A DNA stretch of 64,000 bases from Aquimarina mytili (GCF_016735115.1 NZ_JAERQJ010000003.1:62001-126000), one strand, 5' to 3'. Shown: positions 46,472 through 56,193, numbered from the stretch's first letter. Numbers and translations are program-made. The notes: generated by a model from the sequence alone, not told the origin.

Positions 46472-47446
46472 ATGACACATATTGATCTAATAATAATTGG
46501 AGGCGGACCAATAGGAATAGCATGCGGTTTAGAGGCCAAAAAAAATGGTATTGAATACCTTATTATTGAAAAAGGGCCCATTGTCAACTCATTGTTTAAT
46601 TACCCAATAAACATGCAGTTTTTTTCATCTTCTGAAAAACTAGAGATTGATGAAATTCCATTTATCAGCAAAGAAGCAAAACCAAAACGTAACGAGGCTC
46701 TAGAATATTATCGCAGAATTGTAACTTCTAATGATTTAAATATCAATCTGTTTGAAAAGGTTACCTCTGTAAAAAAACAGGAAGAAATCTTTTATATTGA
46801 GACTGAAAAAGAAAAATACACAGCTTCTTTTGTAGTCGTAGCTACTGGATTTTATGATATCCCTAATACTATTGATGCCCCAGGAGAAAATTTACCAAAA
46901 GTTTCTCATTATTATAAAGATCCACATTTTTATGCAAAACAGAAGTTAGCTGTTGTTGGAGCTAGTAACTCTGCTGTTGATGCCGCTTTAGAATGTTATC
47001 GTAAAGGAGCAGAAGTAACAATGATAGTGCGAGGGCCAGAAATCGGTAAACGTGTTAAATATTGGGTGCGCCCAGATATTCTCAACAGAATCGAAGAAGG
47101 AAGTATTAAAGTATATTATAATGCCCTTATTAAAGAAATTTCGCCTGATAAAATTAGTATTACTATGCCTGAAGGTGATATAAGTATCCCAAATGACTAT
47201 GTACTTGCATTAACAGGGTATAAACCTAATTTTAAGTTTCTTCAAGAAATAGGAATACAGCTTTCTGATGATCATAAGTTATATCCGCAGTATGAAGAAG
47301 AAAGCATGGAGACCAACATAAAAAATCTTTATCTAGCCGGGGTAATCTGCGGTGGAATGGATACACATGTTTGGTTTATCGAAAACTCTAGAATTCATGC
47401 CAAAACGATTATAAAAGATATCTCGTCAAAGACGAAAATTCCCTAG
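46472..47446 (+). CDS. ypdA: YpdA-family flavin disulfide reductase
   Basis: 324 residues with two nucleotide-binding folds. The FAD loop is LIIIGGGPIGIACGLEAKKNG and the NADPH loop AVVGASNSAVDAALECYRKGAEV; no CxxC redox pair is present, matching YpdA rather than thioredoxin reductase. The NPINMQFFSSSEKLEI region and the C-terminal YLAGVICGGMDTHVWFIENSR are typical. In Firmicutes YpdA reduces bacillithiol disulfide; in Bacteroidota the low-molecular-weight thiol partner is also likely bacillithiol, by inference. It is monocistronic. Confidence 0.88.
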   Translation: MTHIDLIIIGGGPIGIACGLEAKKNGIEYLIIEKGPIVNSLFNYPINMQFFSSSEKLEIDEIPFISKEAKPKRNEALEYYRRIVTSNDLNINLFEKVTSVKKQEEIFYIETEKEKYTASFVVVATGFYDIPNTIDAPGENLPKVSHYYKDPHFYAKQKLAVVGASNSAVDAALECYRKGAEVTMIVRGPEIGKRVKYWVRPDILNRIEEGSIKVYYNALIKEISPDKISITMPEGDISIPNDYVLALTGYKPNFKFLQEIGIQLSDDHKLYPQYEEESMETNIKNLYLAGVICGGMDTHVWFIENSRIHAKTIIKDISSKTKIP

Positions 47447-47491
47447 AAGATTAAAGAATTCATCTGGAGTACTCTTTCTATATACCAGAAA

Positions 47492-48433
47492 CTAATCTTC
47501 AAAGTATCTAAAATTTAACATCTGCACCACGTATGCATATATTTCAGGAAATTTTTGTTTTAGATCATCTGGAGATTCCATAAAAACCTCAATCAAAACT
47601 GCGATAAATTCAAACTTATCTGTAAAAGCATACTCTCGAAGTATTTTAGCATCTACAATCTGCTTTCTTATTTCAATAGAGCCAAGGTATTCTTCCAATT
47701 CTAAAAACGTATCATAAAATATTTCAGAACTTATATTATTATTTTTTATGGAGTTATAGTGAATTGCATGTGTAATCTCATGAATTCCTAGATTTCTTCC
47801 ATCGTCTTCATGTAAGTTCCCTTTTTGAAAATCTTTCCAGGACAATGCCATGGCCTTAGATCGTGGATTAAACTCTCCTATATTTTCCGTTTTATTCAAA
47901 ATCGAATAAAATGACGCAGGATATATAATTATGGTATTGAGGTATTCTAATAAATAATGCCTCATTCCAAATGTAAGCTGAATGACCATCATCGTAATTT
48001 GCATTCGCATAAAATCATTTATAACCAGACCTTCTCTTCCAACAAAACGTATATCATCTAAAAACACAGCAGCTCTATGAGCAAAATACCGTTTTCTTTT
48101 TTTATCTAACTTATTATAAAAATCATTTTCTTCTATGAATACTTGTAAATTAGAAGGCAACTCCTTAATGGAAGGATAAAAATGGATGAAGTAGGGCTTC
48201 TTTTTGTATTTCACATATACAGATTCAAGATATCGTAAAACATAATATACACAAATGGATACGATACCAACAGTAACAATAACCCCTAAAATATTTTGGA
48301 GTATGGAGTTAGAAGGTTTTTCTTCTAATAGTAAGATTGCTATATAAAAGTTCAAAAAAAAGAAAATGCAGGTTAAGACTTCTAAAATTAGCGTTTTAGA
48401 AACAAAAACCCTGTTAAAATAGTAATTTAACAT
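47492..48433 (-). CDS. M90 (MtfA-like) zinc-dependent peptidase with N-terminal membrane helices
   Basis: 313 residues. Two hydrophobic segments (about 12-34 and 44-66) precede a cytoplasmic domain of about 240 residues. The HExxH zinc motif is at GIHEITHAIHYNS, and the upstream RAAVFLDDIRFVGREGL and the KTENIGEFNPRSKAMALSWKDF block are like MtfA (glucose-regulator peptidase). E. coli MtfA is soluble and relieves Mlc repression of ptsG; here the membrane anchor is an added feature. The neighbouring gal genes are divergent, and a link to sugar control is only a guess. Confidence 0.82.
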   Translation of the reverse strand: MLNYYFNRVFVSKTLILEVLTCIFFFLNFYIAILLLEEKPSNSILQNILGVIVTVGIVSICVYYVLRYLESVYVKYKKKPYFIHFYPSIKELPSNLQVFIEENDFYNKLDKKRKRYFAHRAAVFLDDIRFVGREGLVINDFMRMQITMMVIQLTFGMRHYLLEYLNTIIIYPASFYSILNKTENIGEFNPRSKAMALSWKDFQKGNLHEDDGRNLGIHEITHAIHYNSIKNNNISSEIFYDTFLELEEYLGSIEIRKQIVDAKILREYAFTDKFEFIAVLIEVFMESPDDLKQKFPEIYAYVVQMLNFRYFED

Positions 48434-48644
48434 TCATTAATTATAAATAGAAAATCTCTGAAAGGTTATTTATTAGTAATATTGTTCTTATGCATATCAA
48501 ATTTGTATAGCCTATTCTTCGAAATTATATCTTAATTTTTATAACTTCTTATATTTTTAAGAAATAAATTTATACGAAAAGCTATATCCGTTTCACATAA
48601 TTTATACTCATATATAGTAGCGAAAAGGCACGAAGTACATCCGC

Positions 48645-49793
48645 ATGATAAATAAAAAACATAAAGAGTTTTTAACGAATTTTAAAAAACAGCTTGTAAT
48701 AGACTCTCCTGGTAGAATCAATTTTATTGGAGAACACACCGACTATAATAGCGGACTGGTGTTGCCAACCGCTATAGATAGAAAAATTATTCTTTCATTC
48801 GAAAAAAATGGCACTAACTCTTACTGTGCTTTATATAGCACTACTTATAATAAAATGTTTGAGTTCGATTTTAACGCAATAAAAATTAGCACTATAGAAT
48901 GGGAAAATTATATTCTTGGAGTCATCCATGAGTTGCTTAAGGTTACGAAAAATATCAAGGGTTTCAATTGCATAATAGAAAGTGACTTACCTATTGGAGC
49001 AGGCATTAGCTCATCAGCCGCATTAGAGTGTGGGTTAGCCTATGGCTTAAATCAACTTTTTGACCTTAAACTACCCAAAATTAAACTCATAAAGCTATCT
49101 CAAAAAGCAGAACATAATTTTGTAGGAACAAAATGCGGAATTATGGATCAGTTTGCATCAGTTATGAGTGAAGATAATAAAGTAATTCTTTTAGATTGTA
49201 TGAGCGAAACACACCGGCTAATCGATGCTAATTTTGAACCCTATAAAATTTTGTTATTGAATACTAATGTTACTCACAACCTTGCTTCTACTGAGTATAA
49301 TACTCGCAGAAAAGAATGTGAAGAGGCAGTTAATATCATTTCTTCACAATTTAAAAATGTAAGATCACTAAGAGACATAGATAAAAATATATTAGAAAAA
49401 TTCAAAAATGAAATCTCCAAAAAGTTATATAAACGTGCTTCTTTTGTAATAGAAGAAAACAACAGAGTACTTGAAGCATCAAAATCATTAGAAAAAGGAA
49501 ATCTAAAACAATTCGGGGCATTAATGTACGAATCTCACAGGGGACTTCAACATCAATATGAAGTGAGTTGTCAGGAATTAGATTTTTTAGTTGATTTTTC
49601 TGAAAAAACCGATAAAATTTTAGGGGCAAGAATGATGGGAGGTGGGTTTGGCGGATGTACTATAAATCTGATTCATAAAGATAGTATTGAAGACTTTTTA
49701 GTTGAGGTTAAAAAAGCATATGAAGATATGTTTTCTATTGAATTAACTTCATTCACTACGGTTCCAAGTCATGGAACCTCAATTCGAAAATAA
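48645..49793 (+). CDS. galK: Galactokinase
   Basis: 382 residues of the GHMP kinase family. Motif 1 is SPGRINFIGEHTDYNSGLVLPTAID (galactose-binding signature), motif 2 is LPIGAGISSSAALECGLAYGLN (ATP loop) and motif 3 is ARMMGGGFGGCTINL. The expected catalytic Asp lies in KCGIMDQFAS. It phosphorylates galactose to galactose-1-phosphate (Leloir pathway). galT follows after two bases, forming an operon. Confidence 0.96.
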   Translation: MINKKHKEFLTNFKKQLVIDSPGRINFIGEHTDYNSGLVLPTAIDRKIILSFEKNGTNSYCALYSTTYNKMFEFDFNAIKISTIEWENYILGVIHELLKVTKNIKGFNCIIESDLPIGAGISSSAALECGLAYGLNQLFDLKLPKIKLIKLSQKAEHNFVGTKCGIMDQFASVMSEDNKVILLDCMSETHRLIDANFEPYKILLLNTNVTHNLASTEYNTRRKECEEAVNIISSQFKNVRSLRDIDKNILEKFKNEISKKLYKRASFVIEENNRVLEASKSLEKGNLKQFGALMYESHRGLQHQYEVSCQELDFLVDFSEKTDKILGARMMGGGFGGCTINLIHKDSIEDFLVEVKKAYEDMFSIELTSFTTVPSHGTSIRK

Positions 49794-49795
49794 TC

Positions 49796-50836
49796 ATGGA
49801 AGATTTTAACAATGATCCGCATAGAAGATACAATATATTAACTGGAGAATGGGTACTGGTATCACCCCATAGAACCAAAAGACCATGGCAAGGAAAGAAT
49901 GAGCAGCCTCAATTTTTTTCACATACAACTTATGATCCAAATTGCTATTTATGTCCAGGAAACACTCGTGCAAATGGAGAAAAAAATCCATATTATACCA
50001 AACCCTTTTCCTTTGTTAATGACTATTCGGCTTTACTACGGGATATTCCTAAAAAAGAATTACAAAATGGATTACTCAAAGCAGAATCTGAAAGCGGAAT
50101 ATGTAAAGTAGTATGTTTTTCGCCAAATCATGGACTTACTTTGTCAAAAATGGAAATTGAAGAAATCGTCTTGGTCATAAAACTATGGCAAGAAGAATTT
50201 ACTTCCTTAAAAAACACCGATGATATTAATTACGTACAGATTTTTGAAAATAAAGGCGAAATAATGGGATGCAGTAATCCGCATCCTCATGGTCAGATCT
50301 GGGCACAACGTTCTATCCCCGAAGAAATAATTAAGAAAACTAGAGAGCTAAAACAATATTGGTCCACACACAAAAAATCACTACTTATGTCATACATTGA
50401 GCAAGAAATAAAAATAAAAGAACGAATTCTGCTAGAAAACGAACATTTCATTGCCTTGGTTCCCTATTGGGCTGTTTGGCCTTACGAAACTATGATCATA
50501 CCCAAAAGAAAAGTACAACATATAGATCAACTTACAACCGAAGAAGTATCTGATTTTGCCAAAACCATTAAAACGTTAACGACCAAATATGACAACATCT
50601 TTAAAACCTCATTTCCATATTCGGCGGGGATACATCAAGCCCCTACAGATGGGTCTTCATATGAGTTTTGGCACATGCATATGTCATTTTACCCTCCATT
50701 GTTAAGATCTTCTAGCATAAAGAAATTTATGGTGGGATATGAAATGTTTGCCAATCCACAACGAGATATTACTGCCGAGCAAGCTGCGAAAATAATACGA
50801 GCACAAAATGATATACATTATACTTCTCAAAACTAA
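49796..50836 (+). CDS. galT: Galactose-1-phosphate uridylyltransferase
   Basis: 346 residues, HIT superfamily. The zinc-ligand CYLCPGN motif is near residue 43 and the catalytic NPHPHGQIWA motif near residue 160; RRYNILTGEWVLVSPHRTKRPW and AGIHQAPTDG are typical. It exchanges UMP between UDP-glucose and galactose-1-phosphate. Two bases separate it from galK. No galE or transporter is in the window. Confidence 0.96.
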   Translation: MEDFNNDPHRRYNILTGEWVLVSPHRTKRPWQGKNEQPQFFSHTTYDPNCYLCPGNTRANGEKNPYYTKPFSFVNDYSALLRDIPKKELQNGLLKAESESGICKVVCFSPNHGLTLSKMEIEEIVLVIKLWQEEFTSLKNTDDINYVQIFENKGEIMGCSNPHPHGQIWAQRSIPEEIIKKTRELKQYWSTHKKSLLMSYIEQEIKIKERILLENEHFIALVPYWAVWPYETMIIPKRKVQHIDQLTTEEVSDFAKTIKTLTTKYDNIFKTSFPYSAGIHQAPTDGSSYEFWHMHMSFYPPLLRSSSIKKFMVGYEMFANPQRDITAEQAAKIIRAQNDIHYTSQN

Positions 50837-51171
50837 TTAGTAAAGTTGTAATAAAGTACGTCTATTCCTGTTTCTGGAACTCAGCTAAAAAAACTAACAC
50901 AAACATGAGTAACTCTAAGAAATTATCAAGAATAAAGTTTGTTAAACAATTGTATTAAAAATTTCCAGAAAGGTGTATCAAACTTAAATAACAAAAACCT
51001 CGCTACCATAGTGTGGTTTTTTGGTTTCCGTCAAAACCTCAACTCACTTTAATTCAATTTATTTAGAAAAAACAGCGTTTAACAGTAGTTTTTATGTGGC
51101 AATTACGGAGCTCTGACTGCTTTTATTTTAGTAACTTATTCACAACAAACTCAATAAAACCTAACCAAACA
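50837..51171. other. Spacer between galT and the GMC oxidoreductase gene
   Basis: This 335-base interval holds the 18-codon fragment at 50905-50958 that echoes the start of the GMC gene. A weak hairpin at about 50996-51021 is not convincing. The remainder shows no gene. Confidence 0.5.
50905..50958 (+). pseudogene. Short decayed copy of the GMC gene start
   Basis: ATG AGT AAC TCT AAG AAA TTA TCA at 50905 nearly repeats the GMC start at 51172 (ATG AAT AAT TCT AAG AAA TTA TCA), including part of the upstream AACCAAAC-like context. The frame stops after 17 residues (MSNSKKLSRIKFVKQLY), ending the Tat-like similarity. It is best read as the remnant of a tandem duplication or an internal recombination scar, and a role as a short leader ORF is less likely. 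Confidence 0.55.
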
Positions 51172-53388
51172 ATGAATAATTCTAAGAAATTATCAAGGAG
51201 AAGTTTTGCAAAAAAATCAGCCTTGATAGCAGCAGCTGGGACTGTAGCTCCACAATTATTAAATTCTAAATCAAAAAAAATCACAAATGAAACCGACTAT
51301 GATTACATCGTGGTAGGGTCAGGAGCTGGAGGAGGTCCTCTAGCCGCCAACCTGGCCAGAAACGGCTTTAAGGTTTTGGTACTAGAAGCCGGAGCCAAAG
51401 ATCCTAAAACAGATAATTACAAAATCCCCGCCTATCATCCATTAGCATCAGAAGACGAAAAACTGTCATGGAATTATTTTGTAAAGCATTACTCCGGAGA
51501 TCGAGATCAACTAGATAGCAAATACGTCCCCGGAAAAGGAATCTTATATCCAAGAGGGGCTACAATAGGAGGATCTACAGCAGTAAATGCCATGATCACT
51601 GTATACCCTCATGCTAATGATTTTGAATATATAGCCGAACTAACCGGAGATGACAGCTGGAGAGCAGAAAATATGAGAGAATATTTTAAACGTTTAGAAA
51701 ATTGCGAATACCTTAAAAGTTGGGAAGCTATTAGAGAAGATCATGGATTAGATGGGTGGCTCCCTACCAACTATCAAAATCAGGATATTGGCACTTTACT
51801 AGAAAACACCTCGCTATTAGGTATCATTAAGGCTAATCTTGACTATACAGGCAGAAACATATTAGAAATATTTTTTAATGAACAATCTTTTGATGTAAAC
51901 AAAAGGTTTTTTGAAAGAGGTGGTGAAGGCGCTTTATTGATTCCACAAACAATGGACAAGAAAGCCTCTCGACATTCGGTAAGAGAATATCTCTTAGAAA
52001 CTCAAGAACTCTATCCAGAGAATTTAACCATTATTACAGATGCTTTAGTAAGCAAAGTAGTCTTTAATGATCAAAAAGAAGCTATCGGTGTAGAATATAT
52101 CAAAGGAGAAAATCTTTATGAAGCTGATCGACTATATGATGACACATCTAATCCTAATACTCCTCAATTTGTAAAAGCAAGCAGAGAGGTTATTTTATCT
52201 GCTGGGGCCTTTAACACCCCACAAATATTGCAATTATCAGGTATAGGAGAAGCTTCTCTATTAGAAGAAAAGGGTATCGACCTAATACAAGATTTACCTG
52301 GGGTAGGAAGAAATCTCCAGGATAGATATGAAGTTGGAGTTAGTTATAAGCTAAAGGAGAAAATATTAGAAACCTGTACTTTTTCTGAAGGCAATGATAT
52401 TTGTCTTAATAAATATAATAATAGTGCCGTTGGCCCCTACACCAGTAGTGGAGTCGCCGCTGCAAATATAAAAAGATCAAGTCCAGAATTACCTGACCCT
52501 GATCTTTTCACTTTTTGTGTGACTACAGATTTTATAGGATACTATCCCGGGTATAGCGAGACGATAAGAACAACTCGAGATAAAATTACTTGGGCTTTGC
52601 TAAAAGGTCATACCGAGAATACCGCTGGAGAAGTTAAAATAAAGAGTAGCGACCCTAGAAAGACTCCCGATATTAATTTTAAAAACTTTACTGATGCTCA
52701 GGACCTAGATGGTTCAGATATGCAAGCATTGATAAAAGGAGTAGATAATATTCGGAAGATTATGCAAAGTCATCATGTTAGCAACATTATTGAAAAAGAA
52801 ACCTGGCCCGGAAGTGAAATTCAATCTTATGAAGATATGCGAGACTTTATCGCAAGAGAAACCTGGGGACATCATGCCTGTGGTACTTGTAAGATTGGAA
52901 ATGGTGACACTAACGATGTATTAGATAGTAATTTTAAAGTGCGAGGGGTAAAAAACCTACGCGTTGTTGATGCTTCCGTATTTCCAAAGATACCTGGATT
53001 TTTTATCGCAGTACCTATTTACTTAATTAGTGAAAAAGCTACTGATGTCATTCTTAAAGATGCCGGTGTAGAAAGAAATGAGAATCTATTACGCAGAAAA
53101 ATCAATCAATTCACTAAATCAAGAGCCGAACAAAAGTTAGAAGCCATCAGTGTAAAAGCATATCCAAACCCCTGTGTTAATCAGATTCATCTCAAGATCA
53201 ATAATGAAATGGTATCAGATGGAGGCTATCTAATCATTGTGGATAACGGCGGTCGTATAGTATTTAATCAGTCGTATTCCAGTTTTGAGAAAGCCACCAT
53301 AGATACCAGTGGTTTTCAAAGTGGTATCTATACATATTTAGTTCAATTAGGAGATCTTAAAAAATCCGGAAGATTCATGAAACAATAG
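51172..53388 (+). CDS. GMC-family oxidoreductase with Tat signal and T9SS sorting domain
   Basis: About 738 residues from the ATG at 51172; the ATG at 51094 would put 26 residues before the signal. A twin-arginine signal (LSRRSFAKKSALIAAAGTVAP) leads. The FAD loop is YIVVGSGAGGGPLAANLARNG, the GMC signatures follow (YPRGATIGGSTAVNAMI; SAGAFNTPQILQLSGIG), and the catalytic His pair is in HHACGTCKIG near residue 600. The C-terminus (about 660-738: KAYPNPCVNQIHLKIN, IYTYLVQLGDLKKSGRFMKQ) is a type A T9SS sorting domain. It oxidises an alcohol or sugar with FAD; the substrate is unknown. Tat plus T9SS on one protein is unusual. Confidence 0.92.
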   Translation: MNNSKKLSRRSFAKKSALIAAAGTVAPQLLNSKSKKITNETDYDYIVVGSGAGGGPLAANLARNGFKVLVLEAGAKDPKTDNYKIPAYHPLASEDEKLSWNYFVKHYSGDRDQLDSKYVPGKGILYPRGATIGGSTAVNAMITVYPHANDFEYIAELTGDDSWRAENMREYFKRLENCEYLKSWEAIREDHGLDGWLPTNYQNQDIGTLLENTSLLGIIKANLDYTGRNILEIFFNEQSFDVNKRFFERGGEGALLIPQTMDKKASRHSVREYLLETQELYPENLTIITDALVSKVVFNDQKEAIGVEYIKGENLYEADRLYDDTSNPNTPQFVKASREVILSAGAFNTPQILQLSGIGEASLLEEKGIDLIQDLPGVGRNLQDRYEVGVSYKLKEKILETCTFSEGNDICLNKYNNSAVGPYTSSGVAAANIKRSSPELPDPDLFTFCVTTDFIGYYPGYSETIRTTRDKITWALLKGHTENTAGEVKIKSSDPRKTPDINFKNFTDAQDLDGSDMQALIKGVDNIRKIMQSHHVSNIIEKETWPGSEIQSYEDMRDFIARETWGHHACGTCKIGNGDTNDVLDSNFKVRGVKNLRVVDASVFPKIPGFFIAVPIYLISEKATDVILKDAGVERNENLLRRKINQFTKSRAEQKLEAISVKAYPNPCVNQIHLKINNEMVSDGGYLIIVDNGGRIVFNQSYSSFEKATIDTSGFQSGIYTYLVQLGDLKKSGRFMKQ

Positions 53389-53643
53389 ACAATAACCAGC
53401 TTAATATCAAAATACCACTAACCTATCAAAAACTATGATTTAGTGGTATTTTTTTATATTCAAGTGTTTAATAAAATCTATATAGTAGAGTAACTTACTT
53501 TTCAACATTTACAATGCGCAATACATTTTAGCATCCAGTTATTACCTAAATCTCTCACTTATTACTTTTCATTAATTCTTGGCATTATTCATTGCTAATT
53601 TAGAACCATAGTTATAGGCTATAAATGACTAATACGTTTAGTA
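53389..53643. other. Spacer at the entry to the secretion cluster
   Basis: The 255-base interval holds the GMC terminator (53410-53451). No integrase, tRNA or direct repeat that would mark an element boundary is visible. Confidence 0.5.
53410..53457 (+). terminator. Intrinsic terminator after the GMC gene
   Basis: Stem AAATACCACTA / TAGTGGTATTT (11 bp) with a 20-base loop, followed by TTTTTT. Confidence 0.85.
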
Positions 53644-55581
53644 ATGAAAGACAATAAGCTCTCGATAGATATTTTAATAATTTTTTCATTTGTAGTATGT
53701 CTGGTACTTTTATGCTCAGATATCTACAGTTCGTATTTAGAGTATTTTGTAAACAATGGCCTATCAAAAAGTTATATTAATCGATTTTTGATTAAACTAT
53801 ATAAGACCGCTCCCCTATTTCAACATACATTTTTTACCCGATTAGTATGCCTCATCTTATTTGCTGTAAGTTCTTTAGGGTTTGAGGTCAAAAAAAATCC
53901 TGAAAGCGACAAGCAATTAAAATACTACATTCTAACACTTTTACTTAGCGTAATAGCCTTTATTTTCATTCCCGAGTTTAAGATATCCCTTCTCCTACAT
54001 GTACTATTTACTTCTTCAGCATTTGTAACTTTTATCTGGAGCAGCATAAGTCTTAGAAGGCACTACAATTATTATGGACAAAAAGATGAGTTCAATGAAG
54101 AAAACCTTGTCTTTTTACAAGAAAAAAAAGTAAAAGAAAACCTTTACTCAGTCAATTTTAAAACTGATAATGGAGTGATCAATGTGGTAAATCCTTTTCG
54201 AGCTACCATGGTGTTGGGAACCCCGGGATCTGGAAAATCATACTCGGTAATAGAAGAATACATTCGGCAGCATATAAAAAAACAATTCTCGATGCTGGTA
54301 TATGATTTTAAGTTTCCATCGCTGGCCAAAGAGACATATGCTTTTTTCGAGTACTATAAAAGTAATTATGGTATAGAGCCTGAGTTTAATGTTATTTCAC
54401 TTGATAATTTAGGACAATCCAATTTTATCAATCCCATTAGTCCGGATTTAATACGAAAAGCAGCAGATGCCATCGAAGCAGCGCAAACCGTATTATACAA
54501 CTTAAACAAAGAATGGATCACCAATAAAGATTTTTTTGCGCAATCGGCAATCTCATATTTTGCTTCATGTATATATTTCCTTAAAATATATCAAGATGGC
54601 AAATATTGCACATTACCGCATGCCATAGCACTTGCCTCATGCCCAGACGAAAAAGTATTTAAGATTTTTAGTACATATCGAGAGCTTAAGTTTTTTATGA
54701 CTCCTTTTGCAGATGCTCTAGAAAAAGAGGCCTTCGAGCAACTTTCTGGACAAACAGCATCAGCCAGAATACCGTTATCTCAATTAGCCACAAAAGAATT
54801 GTTTTGGGTCATGGGTAATAATGTTTATCCAGAATTAAATGTTCCTCTTGGCATCAATGATCCAGAGAAACCGTCAATAATGATACTGGCCAATTCTCCG
54901 GCTACTCAAACGACAAACTCACCTGCCTTAGGTTTGGTATCAACACAAATATTGAAAGAAATTAATCAACAAAATCGTCAACCCTGTTCTGTAATTATTG
55001 ATGAGCTACCTACAATGTATTTTATGGGATTAGATAACCTTATTGCAACAGCTAGATCCAATAAAATATCTACTACCATTGGGATGCAAGATCTCGAGCA
55101 ACTAAAGAGAGATTATGGGGATAAAATCGCCGAAACTATATTCAATATTGTTGGAAATATTTTTAGTGGTTCGGTAAGGAGCGAAACAGCAACAAAGCTT
55201 CAAGAAATTTTTGGTAAGAAAAAACAAAAGTTAAAAAGTGTATCTGTGGATACTACCACAACATCCTATAACATAAGTGAAAATTTAGAATATGTAATGC
55301 CAGTTGCTACTATTTCTCAATTGTCTCAAGGAGAATTTGTTGGCGTAGTTGCAGATAATTTTGGCGAAGAAATCAACAGAAAAATATTTAGAGGAAAAAT
55401 AAAAATAGATAATCGATCTGATCAGATAAAGAAACCTATACCTAATATAATCGATGAAGAGGATCTTTCGCGATTAGTGGATGGTAACTTTAATCGAATT
55501 GTGGACGAAATTGACTTTTTGGTGGCAAATGAATTGCATAGAATACGTGCAAAAAATGAATCAAAGGTTACTTCTAAATAA
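53644..55581 (+). CDS. VirD4/TraG-type type IV secretion coupling ATPase
   Basis: 645 residues. Three or four N-terminal helices (about 9-35, 58-78, 95-140) anchor a RecA-like ATPase. Walker A is GTPGSGKS (192-199) and Walker B is VIIDELPT (450-457, Asp453 and Glu454), followed by ARSNKISTTIGMQDLEQLKRDYG, typical of the TraG/VirD4 recognition region. Coupling proteins bring DNA or protein substrate to the VirB channel. In Bacteroidota elements this protein is often called MobC or TraG. It is the first gene of the cluster, and no relaxase is next to it. The last 100 residues are a charged tail. Confidence 0.9.
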   Translation: MKDNKLSIDILIIFSFVVCLVLLCSDIYSSYLEYFVNNGLSKSYINRFLIKLYKTAPLFQHTFFTRLVCLILFAVSSLGFEVKKNPESDKQLKYYILTLLLSVIAFIFIPEFKISLLLHVLFTSSAFVTFIWSSISLRRHYNYYGQKDEFNEENLVFLQEKKVKENLYSVNFKTDNGVINVVNPFRATMVLGTPGSGKSYSVIEEYIRQHIKKQFSMLVYDFKFPSLAKETYAFFEYYKSNYGIEPEFNVISLDNLGQSNFINPISPDLIRKAADAIEAAQTVLYNLNKEWITNKDFFAQSAISYFASCIYFLKIYQDGKYCTLPHAIALASCPDEKVFKIFSTYRELKFFMTPFADALEKEAFEQLSGQTASARIPLSQLATKELFWVMGNNVYPELNVPLGINDPEKPSIMILANSPATQTTNSPALGLVSTQILKEINQQNRQPCSVIIDELPTMYFMGLDNLIATARSNKISTTIGMQDLEQLKRDYGDKIAETIFNIVGNIFSGSVRSETATKLQEIFGKKKQKLKSVSVDTTTTSYNISENLEYVMPVATISQLSQGEFVGVVADNFGEEINRKIFRGKIKIDNRSDQIKKPIPNIIDEEDLSRLVDGNFNRIVDEIDFLVANELHRIRAKNESKVTSK

Positions 55582-55626
55582 TGCGATTTTAGGTATCCAT
55601 AAAAAAATATGAAGTAAAAGTCTAAC

Positions 55627-56193
55627 ATGAAAAATAACAAGGTAGCGCTAAAACATACAATAGTAGTTTTTTTGATTTTCATTGCTGAATGTGTTTGTGC
55701 TCAACAGCAACCAATAATGGAAAGAAATCATAATGCTTTGCCCAAATATTTTCCATTAAAAAAAAATGATTTTGTACGCGTATCCTCAGGATACGGATAT
55801 AGAAAACATCCAATTGAAATGAAAAGTAAAATGCATTTTGGAATTGATTTAGTAGCAACAAAAGGAAAACCGGTTTATACAACGGCAACAGGTATTGTAC
55901 AAAAAGTTAGTTACGAAAAAGGCTATGGAAATCATGTCGTCATTGCTCATTTTCAAGAAATAAAAACACTATATGGTCACTTATGGGTAATAGTCGTTAG
56001 ACAAGGACAAAAAGTCAAACAAGGCGATTTAATTGGATTTGTGGGTGATACCGGAAAAGTAACCGGCCCACATCTACACTATGAAGTATGGGTAAAGGAT
56101 AAAAAAGTAGATCCTCTTTTGGTGTGGAAAAACCTTCTAAAAATGAATACTAAAAAAATGGCAATTAATGCTAAAACAATGAATAATGGATAA
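55627..56193 (+). CDS. Exported M23 (LytM-type) endopeptidase
   Basis: 188 residues. A signal peptide (about 1-25, cleaved before QQQPIM) leads an M23 domain. Metal ligands are His70 and Asp74 (MHFGIDLVAT) and His151 (HLHYE), with His118 and His149 as active-site residues, and SSGYGYRKHP and the KQGDLIGFVGDTG block in order. All catalytic residues are intact. It would cut peptidoglycan cross-links, which fits opening the wall for a secretion channel. Its 3' end overlaps traM by 8 bases, showing co-expression. Confidence 0.9.
   Translation: MKNNKVALKHTIVVFLIFIAECVCAQQQPIMERNHNALPKYFPLKKNDFVRVSSGYGYRKHPIEMKSKMHFGIDLVATKGKPVYTTATGIVQKVSYEKGYGNHVVIAHFQEIKTLYGHLWVIVVRQGQKVKQGDLIGFVGDTGKVTGPHLHYEVWVKDKKVDPLLVWKNLLKMNTKKMAINAKTMNNG

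Noticed and set aside
50993..51022. Possible terminator hairpin before the GMC gene
   Set aside because: Only about six pairs form, with mismatches and a large loop, so it is not convincing.
53389..53643. Boundary of an integrated element (attachment site, integrase, tRNA)
   Set aside because: No direct repeat, tRNA or recombinase gene could be seen; only a terminator is present.
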